Source of the DNA: Mycobacterium parascrofulaceum ATCC BAA-614 | Lineage (GTDB): Bacteria; Actinomycetota; Actinomycetes; Mycobacteriales; Mycobacteriaceae | Reading direction: 5' to 3' | Assembly (NCBI RefSeq): GCF_000164135.1 | Contig: NZ_GG770553.1 | Coordinates: forward strand, 140,113-189,337 | DNA: 49,225 nucleotides | Shown: positions 8,634-16,942 of the stretch, one piece after another | Layout of the letters: every line of letters begins with the position of its first letter | Position numbering within the stretch: the stretch's first letter is position 1 | Notes under the pieces: model-generated | Databases searched by the model: none | The model's input: the letters and a program-made list of their open reading frames with translations, nothing else | Told to the model about the DNA's origin: nothing | Program-made: the position numbers and the translations under genes

Positions 8634-10316
8634 ATGACAGCACAGGAGCTCGACGTCGTCGTGGTGGGGAGCGGCGGAGCCGGCATGGTGGCTGCCCTTA
8701 CCGCCGCTCACCGGGGCCTTTCCACAGTAGTCATCGAAAAGGCTGCGCACTATGGCGGCTCCACCGCCCGCTCGGGCGGCGGCGTCTGGATCCCGAACAA
8801 CGAGATCCTCAAGCGTGACGGCGTCCGCGACAACCCCGAGGCGGCCCGGACCTACCTGCACGGCATCATCGGCAACATCGTCGAGCCCGAACGCATCGAC
8901 ACCTACCTCGACCGCGGACCCGAGATGCTGTCGTTCGTGCTCGAGCACACGCCGCTCAAGATGTGCTGGGTCCCGCGCTACTCCGACTACTACCCGGAGG
9001 CGCCGGGCGGCCGCGCCGAGGGCCGCTCGATCGAGCCCAAGCCGTTCGATGCCCGCAAGCTGGGTGCTGACATGCCCGGCCTGGAGCCGGCATACGGCAA
9101 GGTGCCGCTCAACGTGGTTGTGATGCAACAGGACTACGTGCGGCTGAACCAGCTGAAGCGACACCCACGGGGCGTGCTGCGCAGCCTGAAGGTCGGCGCC
9201 CGCACGATGTGGGCGAAGGCGACCGGCAAGAACCTCGTCGGCATGGGCCGGGCGTTGATCGGTCCGCTGCGGATCGGGCTGCAGCGGGCCGGCGTTCCGG
9301 TGCTGCTCAACACGGCGCTGACCGACCTGTACGTCGAGGACGGCGTGGTGCGCGGCGTGTACGTTCGCGACACCGACGCATCGGAGTCCTCCGAGCCGCG
9401 GCTGATCCGGGCGCGGCGCGGGGTGATCCTCGCCTCCGGCGGTTTCGAGCACAACGAGCAGATGCGGGTGAAGTACCAGCGCGCGCCGATCACCACGGAG
9501 TGGACGGTCGGCGCGAAGGCCAACACCGGCGACGGGATCGTGGCGGCCGAAAAGTTGGGTGCCGCATTGGAACTGATGGAAGACGCCTGGTGGGGGCCGA
9601 CCGTGCCGCTGGTGGGTGCGCCCTGGTTCGCGTTGTCGGAACGCAATTCCCCGGGCTCGATCATCGTCAACATGTCGGGCAAGCGGTTCATGAACGAGTC
9701 GATGCCCTACGTGGAGGCGTGCCACCACATGTACGGCGGCGAGTTCGGCCAGGGCCCCGGGCCGGGCGAGAACATTCCCGCCTGGCTGGTATTCGACCAG
9801 CAATACCGGGACCGCTACATCTTCGCGGGATTGCAGCCGGGCCAACGGATTCCGCGTAAATGGCTGGAGTCCGGGGTCATCATCTCCGCCGACACGCTCG
9901 AGGAGCTGGCCCAGAAGGCCGGCCTCCCGGTTGCGGACTTCGCCGCGACGGTGGCCCGCTTCAACGGCTTTGCCCGCTCGGGCGTCGACGAGGACTTCCA
10001 CCGCGGCGAGAGCGCGTACGACCGTTACTACGGTGACCCGACCAACAAGCCGAATCCCAACCTCGGCGAGCTCACGCACGCGCCGTACTACGCGGCCAAG
10101 ATGGTGCCCGGCGACCTGGGCACCAAGGGCGGCGTCCGCACGGACGTGCACGGCCGCGCGCTGCGGGACGACGGCACGATCATCGAAGGCCTTTACGCCG
10201 CGGGCAATGTCAGCGCCCCGGTGATGGGCCACACCTACCCGGGCCCGGGTGGCACCATTGGACCGGCGATGACCTTCGGCTACCTGGCCGCACTGCACAT
10301 CGCGGGGGAACGCTGA
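8634..10316 (+). CDS. kstD: 3-ketosteroid delta-1-dehydrogenase
   Basis: KstD is an FAD flavoprotein that introduces the C1-C2 double bond in 3-ketosteroids; together with KshA this causes ring B opening. The 560-residue protein (563 in M. tuberculosis) opens with the dinucleotide-binding motif GSGGAGMVAALTA and the GGSTARSGGG loop. It ends with the active-site segment GHTYPGPGGTIG, where Y535 and the following glycines correspond to the catalytic Tyr/Gly pair of characterised KstDs. The open frame extends far upstream across the KstR site and hsaE, but ATG 8634 is chosen. It begins exactly where the FAD domain begins and follows a -10-like hexamer by 7 nt, predicting a leaderless mRNA. Confidence 0.96.
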   Translation: MTAQELDVVVVGSGGAGMVAALTAAHRGLSTVVIEKAAHYGGSTARSGGGVWIPNNEILKRDGVRDNPEAARTYLHGIIGNIVEPERIDTYLDRGPEMLSFVLEHTPLKMCWVPRYSDYYPEAPGGRAEGRSIEPKPFDARKLGADMPGLEPAYGKVPLNVVVMQQDYVRLNQLKRHPRGVLRSLKVGARTMWAKATGKNLVGMGRALIGPLRIGLQRAGVPVLLNTALTDLYVEDGVVRGVYVRDTDASESSEPRLIRARRGVILASGGFEHNEQMRVKYQRAPITTEWTVGAKANTGDGIVAAEKLGAALELMEDAWWGPTVPLVGAPWFALSERNSPGSIIVNMSGKRFMNESMPYVEACHHMYGGEFGQGPGPGENIPAWLVFDQQYRDRYIFAGLQPGQRIPRKWLESGVIISADTLEELAQKAGLPVADFAATVARFNGFARSGVDEDFHRGESAYDRYYGDPTNKPNPNLGELTHAPYYAAKMVPGDLGTKGGVRTDVHGRALRDDGTIIEGLYAAGNVSAPVMGHTYPGPGGTIGPAMTFGYLAALHIAGER

Positions 10317-10317
10317 T

Positions 10318-11178
10318 ATGCCCATTGACGTAGAAGTCGCGCTGGCCGCCGAGCTGGACCCCATCGAATTCGCCTGGACGAGCAGCGATGTGCAGCTCTA
10401 CCACCTGGCGTTGGGGGTGGGCAAGGATCCGATGGACCCGCGCGAACTGCGCTATCTGGTCGACGACACACCGCAGGTCCTGCCGACGTTCGGCAACGTG
10501 GCGGCCTCCTTCCACATGACCAAGCCGCCGACCGTGCAGTTCCCCGGCATCGACATCGAGCTGGGCAAGGTGCTGCACGCCAGCGAGCGGGTTGAGGTGC
10601 CGGGGCCGTTGCCGCCGTCGGGGTCCGCTCGCGCCGTCACCCGGTTCACCGACATCTGGGACAAGGGCAAGGCCGCGGTGATCTGGAGCGAGACGACGGT
10701 CAGCGCTCCCGACGGCACGCTGCTGTGGACGCAGCGGCGGTCCATCTTCGCCCGCGGTGAAGGCGGTTTCGGCGGCGAGCGCGGGCCCTCGACGTCGGAC
10801 GCGGCGCCGGACCGCGCGCCCGACGTGGAGGTCGAGGTGCCGATCCTGCCGCAGCAGGCGCTGCTGTACCGGCTCTGCGGCGACCGCAACCCGCTGCACT
10901 CCGATCCGGAATTCGCTGCGGCCGCCGGTTTTTCGCAGCCGATCCTGCACGGCCTGTGCACGTACGGGATGACCTGCAAGGCCATCGTCGACACGCTGCT
11001 GGACGGCGACGCCGGCGCGGTGGCCGCCTACGGCGCGCGTTTCGCCGGGGTGGCGTTCCCCGGCGAGACGCTCAATGTCGGCATCTGGAAGGAAGGCGGG
11101 CGGTTGCTGGCCAGCGTTGTCGCGCCTTCGCGCGACAACGCGGTGGTGCTGAGCGGCGTCGAGCTGGTGCCCGCGTAG
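10318..11178 (+). CDS. chsH3: MaoC-like enoyl-CoA hydratase (Rv3538-type)
   Basis: A 286-residue double-hotdog (R)-specific enoyl-CoA hydratase, the same length as Rv3538 (also called hsd4B, later characterised as ChsH3). It hydrates a steroid enoyl-CoA in an early side-chain beta-oxidation cycle. The hydratase-2 motif lies in the second hotdog: D189, N191 and H194 in GDRNPLHSD, followed by the GFSQPILHGL loop. The N-terminal hotdog lacks the catalytic pair, as usual for two-repeat MaoC proteins. It starts one base after the kstD stop, so it is the second gene of the KstR-controlled kstD operon. Symbol usage varies in the literature. Confidence 0.88.
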   Translation: MPIDVEVALAAELDPIEFAWTSSDVQLYHLALGVGKDPMDPRELRYLVDDTPQVLPTFGNVAASFHMTKPPTVQFPGIDIELGKVLHASERVEVPGPLPPSGSARAVTRFTDIWDKGKAAVIWSETTVSAPDGTLLWTQRRSIFARGEGGFGGERGPSTSDAAPDRAPDVEVEVPILPQQALLYRLCGDRNPLHSDPEFAAAAGFSQPILHGLCTYGMTCKAIVDTLLDGDAGAVAAYGARFAGVAFPGETLNVGIWKEGGRLLASVVAPSRDNAVVLSGVELVPA

Positions 11179-11237
11179 GGCTTTCGGGACCCTTTGTCGC
11201 CGAGCGCCCCGCCTGCCGGGGCTTCTCGACCCGCGAC

Positions 11238-11255
11238 TGTGCGGCTAGCCGCACA
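11238..11255. repeat. Palindromic repeat, copy 1
   Basis: A perfect 18-bp palindrome (TGTGCGGCTAGCCGCACA) with an 8+8 core GTGCGGCT/AGCCGCAC. It lies between chsH3 and the DUF559 nuclease gene and could act as a hairpin between the two convergent genes. Confidence 0.8.
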
Positions 11256-11263
11256 CTGGGTTG

Positions 11264-11289
11264 CGAGTGCGCGGCTAGCCGCACACTCG
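11264..11289. repeat. Palindromic repeat, copy 2 (contains the nuclease stop codon)
   Basis: A 26-bp palindrome with one mismatched pair, sharing the GCGGCTAGCCGC core with copy 1 nine bases away. The TAG stop of the DUF559 gene (11277-11275, minus strand) falls in its centre, so the repeat encodes the last residues (VCG) of that protein. Confidence 0.8.
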
Positions 11290-12120
11290 ACGGTCGAATG
11301 CCACGCGAACACGGCGAACGATTTCTGCGGGCCGATCCCCCGCCACGACCCGGATGACGATCCAACCCAGGCGCTCAAGCGTCTCCAATCTCCGGACGTC
11401 CCAGCTATATTGCCGACGATCGTTGCGGTGTTGCTCGCCGTCATATTCAACCGCTACTTTGACGTCGTCCCAGCCCATGTCCAGATAGGCGAACACGCTG
11501 CCGAATTCGTCGAACACCGGAATCTGTGTCTGGGGCCGCGGCAAGCCGGCCTCGACCAGCACGATGCGAAGCCATGACTCTTTCGGCGACTGCGCACCCG
11601 GGTCAAAAAGGTCTACCGCTCGGCGTGCTCGCATGATCCCTCTGCGCTTGGCGTATCTGCGAGCCAGCAGATCAATATCAACGGCCTTGAGCTCGGTGAC
11701 TCTAGCGAGCGCGTCAATCCCCGCCACAGCCGTCGTTGTCGGGTACCAACAGGCGAGATCCAGTGCCGTCCTCGCCGGGGACGTGACCGGCAGCCCGGCC
11801 ACCAGCGAGATCTCGTCGTCCTCGATCCGGTCACGGTGCGTCTTGATCCCAGGCGGGCTGCGCCGGTTGTCGTGAAGCAACTCCACCACCTGTCCATCGT
11901 CGACCCATTTACTCCCATGCAGCGCGGCAGCTGAGAATCCTGCGATGACACCGCGGCGGTGGGCCCAAAGCCAGCCTGCCCGCGCCCGTGACTCGGCATT
12001 CATGGCGACATCGCGTCCCGTATAGACGTCAGGGAACACTCGGCGGCATCGGGTAGCCAGCTGAGTCTTGGTCAAAGCCCCTGCGGCGACGGCCTCGCTG
12101 CCGATGAACGGCTGTCTCAC
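11275..12120 (-). CDS. AbiEi-like/DUF559 (Vsr-like) nuclease-fold protein
   Basis: A 281-residue protein from a GTG at 12120. The N-terminal ~120 residues resemble the winged-helix/AbiEi-type region common in actinobacterial paralogues (AHRRGVIAGFSAAALHG). The C-terminal third has a PD-(D/E)XK/DUF559 pattern: E181, D214, E225-Y-D227-G and H231, then DVRRLETLERLGWIVIRV, all as in Vsr-type endonucleases. The key residues are intact, so nuclease activity is possible; no antitoxin partner is adjacent. It stands alone, convergent with chsH3, where M. tuberculosis has PPE63. Two palindromic repeats lie on each side, one containing the stop codon. DNA binding/cleavage is inferred from fold; the biological role is unknown. 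Confidence 0.75.
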   Translation of the reverse strand: MRQPFIGSEAVAAGALTKTQLATRCRRVFPDVYTGRDVAMNAESRARAGWLWAHRRGVIAGFSAAALHGSKWVDDGQVVELLHDNRRSPPGIKTHRDRIEDDEISLVAGLPVTSPARTALDLACWYPTTTAVAGIDALARVTELKAVDIDLLARRYAKRRGIMRARRAVDLFDPGAQSPKESWLRIVLVEAGLPRPQTQIPVFDEFGSVFAYLDMGWDDVKVAVEYDGEQHRNDRRQYSWDVRRLETLERLGWIVIRVVAGDRPAEIVRRVRVAFDRRVCG

Positions 12121-12174
12121 GACGGAAGCGTCGCAGGCAGCGCCACGTCGGTCACTTCAGCTATCCACAAGTCG

Positions 12175-12202
12175 TCGAAGGTGCGGCTAGCCGCACCTTC
12201 GA
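12175..12202. repeat. Palindromic repeat, copy 3
   Basis: A perfect 28-bp palindrome with the GTGCGGCTAGCCGCAC core, located just upstream of the DUF559 gene start and between it and ltp2. Confidence 0.8.
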
Positions 12203-12205
12203 GCG

Positions 12206-12231
12206 CGAGTGTGCAGCTGGCCGCACACTCG
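12206..12231. repeat. Palindromic repeat, copy 4 (degenerate core)
   Basis: A 26-bp copy with outer arms CGAGTGTGC / GCACACTCG identical in type to copy 2 but two mismatched pairs in the core (CAGCTGGC). It lies 19 bp downstream of the ltp2 stop and could also serve as its terminator hairpin. Confidence 0.7.
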
Positions 12232-12250
12232 GCAAGAAAGACTGCGAACG

Positions 12251-13420
12251 CTAGCCCAGGATCAAGCCGGACGTGGGCACGCCGGTACCCGCGGTGACGA
12301 GGACGTGCTCGACGTCGGGGACCGGGTTCACCGAAGTCCCGCGCAATTGCCGCACGCCCTCGGCGATTCCGTTCATGCCGTGGATGTAGGCCTCACCGAG
12401 TTGACCGCCATGCGTGTTGATGGGAAGCCGGCCGCCCACCTCGATCGCGCCGTCGGCGATGAAGTCCTTGGCTTCGCCCTTGCCGCAGAACCCCAACTCC
12501 TCCAACTGAATCAGCGTGAAGGGGGTGAAGTGGTCGTACAGGATGGCGGTCTGAATATCCGACGGCTTGAGGCCGGACTGTCCCCACAGCTGCCGGCCCA
12601 CCACGCCCATCTCGGGCAGGCCAAGCTCCGGCCGGTAGTAGCTGACCATCGTGTACTGATCGGGGCTCGAGCCCTGCGACGCCGCCTCGATGACCGCCGG
12701 CCGCTGCTCGAGATCCCGCGCGCGCTCCACCGACGTCACCACGATCGCGACCGCGCCGTCGGTCTCCTGGCAGCAGTCCAGCAGCCGCAACGGCTCGGCG
12801 ATCCACCGGGAGTTCTGGTGGTCCTCGATCGTGATCGGCTTCTCGTAGAAGTACGCCTTGGGGTTCTTGGCCGCGTGCTTGCGGTCGGCCACCGAGATGA
12901 CACCGAAGTCGCGGCTCGTCGCACCGGAGAGGTGCATGTAGCGCTGGGCGATCATCGCGACCTGTGCCGCCGGCGTGGAAAGCCCATGCGGGTAGGAGAA
13001 CGAATTGTCCGCCGCCGTCGAATCGGCTTGGGCGCGGGCGTCTCCCGCCAGCCGCGTCTGCACCTGACCGAAACGCATGCCGGACCGCTCGTTGAACGCC
13101 CGGTACGCCACCACCACGTCGGCCACGCCGGTCGCAACGGCCATCGCCGCCTGCTGAACGGTCGCGCAGGCCGCGCCGCCGCCGTACCCGATCTGCGAGA
13201 AGAACTTCAGATCGCCGATGCCCACCGCACGCGCGACCGCGGTCTCGTTGTTGGTGTCCATCGTGAACGTGGTCAGCCCGTCGACGTCCGACGGCGACAG
13301 GCCGGCGTCGTCCAACGCATCCAGCACCGCCTCGGCCGCCAGCCGCAGTTCGCTGCGACCGGAGTCCTTCGAGAAGTCGGTCGCGCCGATGCCGACGATC
13401 GCAGCCTTACCCGACAACAT
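12251..13420 (-). CDS. ltp2: Steroid side-chain aldolase, thiolase-fold
   Basis: Ltp2 performs the retro-aldol cleavage of 17-hydroxy-3-oxo-4-pregnene-20-carboxyl-CoA to androstenedione and propionyl-CoA, in complex with the DUF35 domain of ChsH2. The 389-residue protein has the thiolase/SCP-x fold. The N-terminal strand is AAIVGIGATDFSK, the cysteine C85 lies in GGGAACATVQQ, and NTHGGQLGEAYIHG near the C-terminus is characteristic of lipid-transfer-type thiolases. The ATG at 13420 overlaps the chsH1 stop by one base (TGATG). It is the last gene of the cyp125-chsE1-chsE2-chsH2-chsH1-ltp2 operon. A palindrome 19 bp after the stop may terminate it. Confidence 0.94.
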   Translation of the reverse strand: MLSGKAAIVGIGATDFSKDSGRSELRLAAEAVLDALDDAGLSPSDVDGLTTFTMDTNNETAVARAVGIGDLKFFSQIGYGGGAACATVQQAAMAVATGVADVVVAYRAFNERSGMRFGQVQTRLAGDARAQADSTAADNSFSYPHGLSTPAAQVAMIAQRYMHLSGATSRDFGVISVADRKHAAKNPKAYFYEKPITIEDHQNSRWIAEPLRLLDCCQETDGAVAIVVTSVERARDLEQRPAVIEAASQGSSPDQYTMVSYYRPELGLPEMGVVGRQLWGQSGLKPSDIQTAILYDHFTPFTLIQLEELGFCGKGEAKDFIADGAIEVGGRLPINTHGGQLGEAYIHGMNGIAEGVRQLRGTSVNPVPDVEHVLVTAGTGVPTSGLILG

Positions 13421-13821
13421 CAGGAATCCCCCATCGTCAGCGTCACGGTGGCGATGACGTGGTCACCAAGGCTGTTGCGGCCGAACACCTTTACCGTGAC
13501 CAGGCCGTCGTCCACGGCGGTCACCTCACCGGAGAAGGTCACCGTGTCATAGGCGTACCACGGCACGCCCAGCCGCAGCCCGATGGACTTGATCAGCGCC
13601 GACGGACCCGCCCAGTCGGTGACGTAGCGCTGCACCAGCCCGGTGTCGGTCAGGATGTTGACGAAGATGTCCTTGGAACCCTTGGCCTGCGCGAGATCCC
13701 GGTCGTGGTGCACGTCCTGGAAGTCCCGGGTGGCCAGGGCCGTCGAGATGATGAACGTCGGGTCACCGTGCAGCTTGAGCTCGGGCAAGACGGTGCCGAC
13801 TTCGATGACCGGTGCGCTCAT
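13420..13821 (-). CDS. chsH1: Steroid enoyl-CoA hydratase, small MaoC subunit
   Basis: A 133-residue single-hotdog subunit. With ChsH2 it forms the heterotetrameric hydratase acting on the three-carbon side chain (3-oxo-4,17-pregnadiene-20-carboxyl-CoA). The catalytic pair is D33 and H38 in RDFQDVHHD, which by a four-residue shift equals the D29/H34 pair described for the M. tuberculosis enzyme (Rv3541c). The ATG at 13821 is taken because it overlaps the chsH2 stop as ATGA and matches the family length; longer upstream reading is shadow. The following ltp2 start overlaps this gene's stop, so all three are translationally coupled. Confidence 0.94.
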   Translation of the reverse strand: MSAPVIEVGTVLPELKLHGDPTFIISTALATRDFQDVHHDRDLAQAKGSKDIFVNILTDTGLVQRYVTDWAGPSALIKSIGLRLGVPWYAYDTVTFSGEVTAVDDGLVTVKVFGRNSLGDHVIATVTLTMGDS

Positions 13822-14771
13822 GCCGCGGGCTCCCACGCGTACAGGGTCCACTCCGGGCCGCTGTCCCCCGCCGGAAAGTCGATATAGGTTGCGCGCACGG
13901 GCATTCCGATCTTCACCTTGGCCGGGTCCACACCACGCAGCTCGCCCAGCATCCGCACGCCCTCCTCGAGCTCCACCAACGCGATCACGAACGGCAGCGT
14001 TCGGCCGGGCACCTTCGGCGCATGGTGCACCACGAAACTGAACACCGTGCCCTTGCCGCTCGCCACCACGTAGTCGATCGGGGCGGTTTTGTCTTGCCAC
14101 ACGGCCGGCACCGGCGGGTGCTGCAGGCTCCCGTCGGGCCGCCGCTGAATCCTCAGCTCGTGCGCCTTGACGCCCTCCCAGAAGAACGCGGTGTCGCGCG
14201 ACGACGCCGGACGCATCATGACGTCGGGATCGAGGTCCGCCGGCACCGACGACGTCGGCTCGGAGGACTCGCGGGGCTTGAATTTGAGGATGCGCCAGTT
14301 CATCTCGGCGACGTCCTCGTCGCCGACCCGCCAGATGATGTGCTGGTTGATGAAGTAGCCCTCGCCCAGACCGGTCTGCTTGGGGCCGATCACGTCGCCC
14401 ATTTCCGAGGTGATGCTGACGTGCTCGCCGGGCTGCAGGTAGCGGTGATACGTCTGCTCGCAGTTGGTGGCGACCACACCGATGTAGCCGGCGTCGTCGA
14501 ACAGCTGCATGATGGGGCCCATCGGATCGTCCTTCGGGCGCTCCCCGCCCAGGCCGAACATGGTCCATACCTGAATCATGGCCGGCGGGGCCACGATTCC
14601 GGGGTGCCCGACGGCGCGGGCGGCCGCCTCGTCGACGTAGATGGGGTTGCGGTCGCCGATGGCCTCCACCCAGTTGTTGATCATCGGCTGGTTCACCGGG
14701 TCGCGGCCGGCGCGCGGCTTCGGGCCGCCGGCCGCCTTGATCTCGGCGACGGCCTCGTGGATGTCGGTCAC
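13818..14771 (-). CDS. chsH2: Steroid enoyl-CoA hydratase, MaoC-DUF35 subunit
   Basis: A 317-residue two-domain protein. The N-terminal MaoC-like hotdog (about 1-170) pairs with ChsH1. At the hydratase-2 position it has GDRNPIY, with tyrosine where the catalytic histidine would be, so catalysis is left to ChsH1. The C-terminal DUF35/OB-fold domain (about 190-317) begins at the zinc-ribbon position but lacks the usual CxxC pairs (RRPDGSLQHPPVPAVW). In M. tuberculosis this domain binds and activates Ltp2. The GTG start at 14771 overlaps the chsE2 stop by four bases (GTGA), typical of this operon. Confidence 0.93.
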   Translation of the reverse strand: MTDIHEAVAEIKAAGGPKPRAGRDPVNQPMINNWVEAIGDRNPIYVDEAAARAVGHPGIVAPPAMIQVWTMFGLGGERPKDDPMGPIMQLFDDAGYIGVVATNCEQTYHRYLQPGEHVSITSEMGDVIGPKQTGLGEGYFINQHIIWRVGDEDVAEMNWRILKFKPRESSEPTSSVPADLDPDVMMRPASSRDTAFFWEGVKAHELRIQRRPDGSLQHPPVPAVWQDKTAPIDYVVASGKGTVFSFVVHHAPKVPGRTLPFVIALVELEEGVRMLGELRGVDPAKVKIGMPVRATYIDFPAGDSGPEWTLYAWEPAA

Positions 14772-15931
14772 CGGGGGACCCTCGGCACTTTGAGTCCGGC
14801 CGCCGCGATCATCTCCCGCATGACTTCGTTCACGCCTCCACCGAAGGTGATCACCAGGTTTCGCTTGGTTTGCGAATCCAGCCAGTTCAGCAGGTCGGCG
14901 GTGTCCGGCTCGGCCGGGTTGCCGTACTTGCCGACGATCTCTTCGGCCAGTCGGCCGATGTACTGGATCCGCTCGGTACCAAACACTTTCGTCGACGCGG
15001 CGTCGGCCATGTTGATGTCCTCGCCCGCGGCGGCGACCTGCCAGTTCAGCAGCTCGTTGATCCGCCACATCGCGTGGATCTCGCCGAGCGCACGCTTGAC
15101 GTCCGGATGGTCGATCGGCGTGACCCCGTCGGCACCCGGCTTGGATGCCCAGGCGCGCACGCGGTCGTAGATGCCGGCGGTGCGGCCCGCGGGGCCCAGC
15201 ATCACCCGTTCGTTGTTGAGCTGGGTGGTGATCAGCTTCCACCCGCCGTTCTCCTCGCCGACCAGCATGTCGGCGGGCACCCGGACGTCGTTGTAGTAGG
15301 TGGCATTGGTGTGGTGGGCGCCGTCGGACAGGATGACCGGCGTCCAGGAGAAGCCCGGGTCCTTGGTGTCGACGATCAGGATCGAAATGCCCTTGTGCTT
15401 CACCGCTTCGGGGTCCGTGCGGCAGGCCAGCCAGATGTAGTCCGCGTCGTGACCGCCGGTCGTCCACATCTTCTGGCCGTTGACGATGTACTCGTCGCCG
15501 TGCCGCACGGCGGTCGTCCGCAGCGAGGCCAGGTCCGTCCCCGCCTCGGGCTCGCTGTATCCGATCGCGAAGTGCACCTCGCCGGCCAGGATCGCCGGCA
15601 GGAACTTCTTCTTCTGCGCCTCGGTGCCGAACTGTTGCAGGGTCGGGCCGACCGTCTGCAACGTCACCGCGGGCAGCGGCACGTCGGCCCGGTGCGCCTC
15701 GTTGACGAAGATCGACTGCTCGATCGGGCCGAAGCCCAAGCCGCCGAACTCCTTTGGCCAGCCGACGCCGAGCTTGCGGTCCCGGCCCATCCGCCGGATC
15801 ACCGCACGGTAGGCCTCGTTGTGCCGGTCCTGCTCCATCGCCTTCATCTCGTCGGACGAGATGAGGTTCGAAAAGTATTCCCGCAGTTCGGCTTGCAGCT
15901 GACGCTGCTCCGGGGTCAAGTCTATGAACAT
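14768..15931 (-). CDS. chsE2: Steroid acyl-CoA dehydrogenase beta subunit (FadE29)
   Basis: ChsE2 and ChsE1 form an alpha2beta2 FAD acyl-CoA dehydrogenase that desaturates 3-oxo-4-pregnene-20-carboxyl-CoA, the last side-chain cycle. The 387-residue protein, identical in length to Rv3543c, carries the FAD/substrate motif FAIGYSEPEAGTDLASLRTTA and the INGQKMWTT-type strand (IVNGQKMWTTGG). Start ATG 15931 lies inside the 3' end of chsE1 (10-nt overlap). It is followed by chsH2 with a GTGA overlap. Both overlaps fit obligate co-expression of the heteromeric complex. Confidence 0.94.
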   Translation of the reverse strand: MFIDLTPEQRQLQAELREYFSNLISSDEMKAMEQDRHNEAYRAVIRRMGRDRKLGVGWPKEFGGLGFGPIEQSIFVNEAHRADVPLPAVTLQTVGPTLQQFGTEAQKKKFLPAILAGEVHFAIGYSEPEAGTDLASLRTTAVRHGDEYIVNGQKMWTTGGHDADYIWLACRTDPEAVKHKGISILIVDTKDPGFSWTPVILSDGAHHTNATYYNDVRVPADMLVGEENGGWKLITTQLNNERVMLGPAGRTAGIYDRVRAWASKPGADGVTPIDHPDVKRALGEIHAMWRINELLNWQVAAAGEDINMADAASTKVFGTERIQYIGRLAEEIVGKYGNPAEPDTADLLNWLDSQTKRNLVITFGGGVNEVMREMIAAAGLKVPRVPR

Positions 15932-16935
15932 TGCGCTCCCACCAGGTCGAGACGATGAGAAGGCCCGCCCAGCAGGCGGGTCAGGTCTTTGATCGTGGAG
16001 TAGTACCGGTGCATCGGGTAGGTGATGTCCATGCCCATGCCGCCGTGCAGGTGATGGCAGGTCTGCATCACCGGCGGTGCCTGCGAGGTGATCCAGTATC
16101 CGAGGACATCCAGGTCGTCGTCCGCATCCCGCCCTTCGGACAGCCGCCAGACGACCGACTTGGCCGCCAAATCGATGGTGCGCGAGGCGATGTAGACCTC
16201 GGCGAGCTGTGCGGCCACCGTCTGAAACGTCGACAGCGGCTTGCCGAACTGCTTGCGGTTGGCCACGTAGTCCGCGGTGAGGCGCAGCGCGCCGGCCACC
16301 AGCCCGTCGGCGTACGCGCCGATGGCCGCCAGCGCCAGCTGGTTCACCCGCGACGGCGTCGCGCCGGCCAGCACGTCGGAGCCGTCGACGGCGACGTCGA
16401 CGAACGTCACCGTGTACTCGTCGGCGCCGTTCGACGTCGGGGTGTGGGCCAGCTGCACGCCGTCGGCCTTCGGTGCCACGACGACGACCGCGCTGTCGGC
16501 GGTGACGATGATCCAGTCCGCCGACGCGGCATAGGGCACAGCGACTTTCGTTCCCGACAGCCGCCCGTCGGCGAAGGTGGTCGACGGACGGTCGGGCAGC
16601 GCGGTGCCGGGCTCGTTGAGCGCGGCCGTCAGCACGCCGCCCTTGGGCACGCCGGCCAGGAACCGGTCCTGCTGTTCGTCGGACGCCAGGTCCAGCAGCG
16701 GCATCACGCCAAGGCCGAGGGTGGCCAGTGCGGGCGTAATGGCGCCGTGGCGGCCGACCTCGGTCAGCACCGTCGCGACCTCGGGCAGGCCCACGCCGTC
16801 CCCGCCGAGCCGTTCGGGCACCGGCAGCGCCGGCACGCCGCCGCTGACCAACGCGTCCCAGCTGAGATCCCGGTTCAGGACGGACGTCACCACGTCGGCG
16901 ACGGCCTGTTGCGTCGCAGTGAGATTGAAGTCCAT
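15922..16935 (-). CDS. chsE1: Steroid acyl-CoA dehydrogenase alpha subunit (FadE28)
   Basis: A 337-residue acyl-CoA dehydrogenase subunit (339 in M. tuberculosis), partner of ChsE2. The N-terminal helical domain and beta domain are poorly conserved relative to ordinary FadE proteins. The C-terminal motif HHLHGGMGMDITYPMHRYY is characteristic of this subunit, which shapes the FAD site between the two chains. The ATG at 16935 lies 7 nt after the cyp125 stop. Second gene of the cyp125-led side-chain operon; its end overlaps chsE2 by 10 nt. Confidence 0.93.
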   Translation of the reverse strand: MDFNLTATQQAVADVVTSVLNRDLSWDALVSGGVPALPVPERLGGDGVGLPEVATVLTEVGRHGAITPALATLGLGVMPLLDLASDEQQDRFLAGVPKGGVLTAALNEPGTALPDRPSTTFADGRLSGTKVAVPYAASADWIIVTADSAVVVVAPKADGVQLAHTPTSNGADEYTVTFVDVAVDGSDVLAGATPSRVNQLALAAIGAYADGLVAGALRLTADYVANRKQFGKPLSTFQTVAAQLAEVYIASRTIDLAAKSVVWRLSEGRDADDDLDVLGYWITSQAPPVMQTCHHLHGGMGMDITYPMHRYYSTIKDLTRLLGGPSHRLDLVGAQCS

Positions 16936-16942
16936 CAGGACG

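Noticed and set aside
7776..10364. 862-codon minus-strand frame fusing hsaE to an upstream extension
   Set aside because: Only the last 261 codons are HsaE; the rest is antisense to kstD and crosses the operator.
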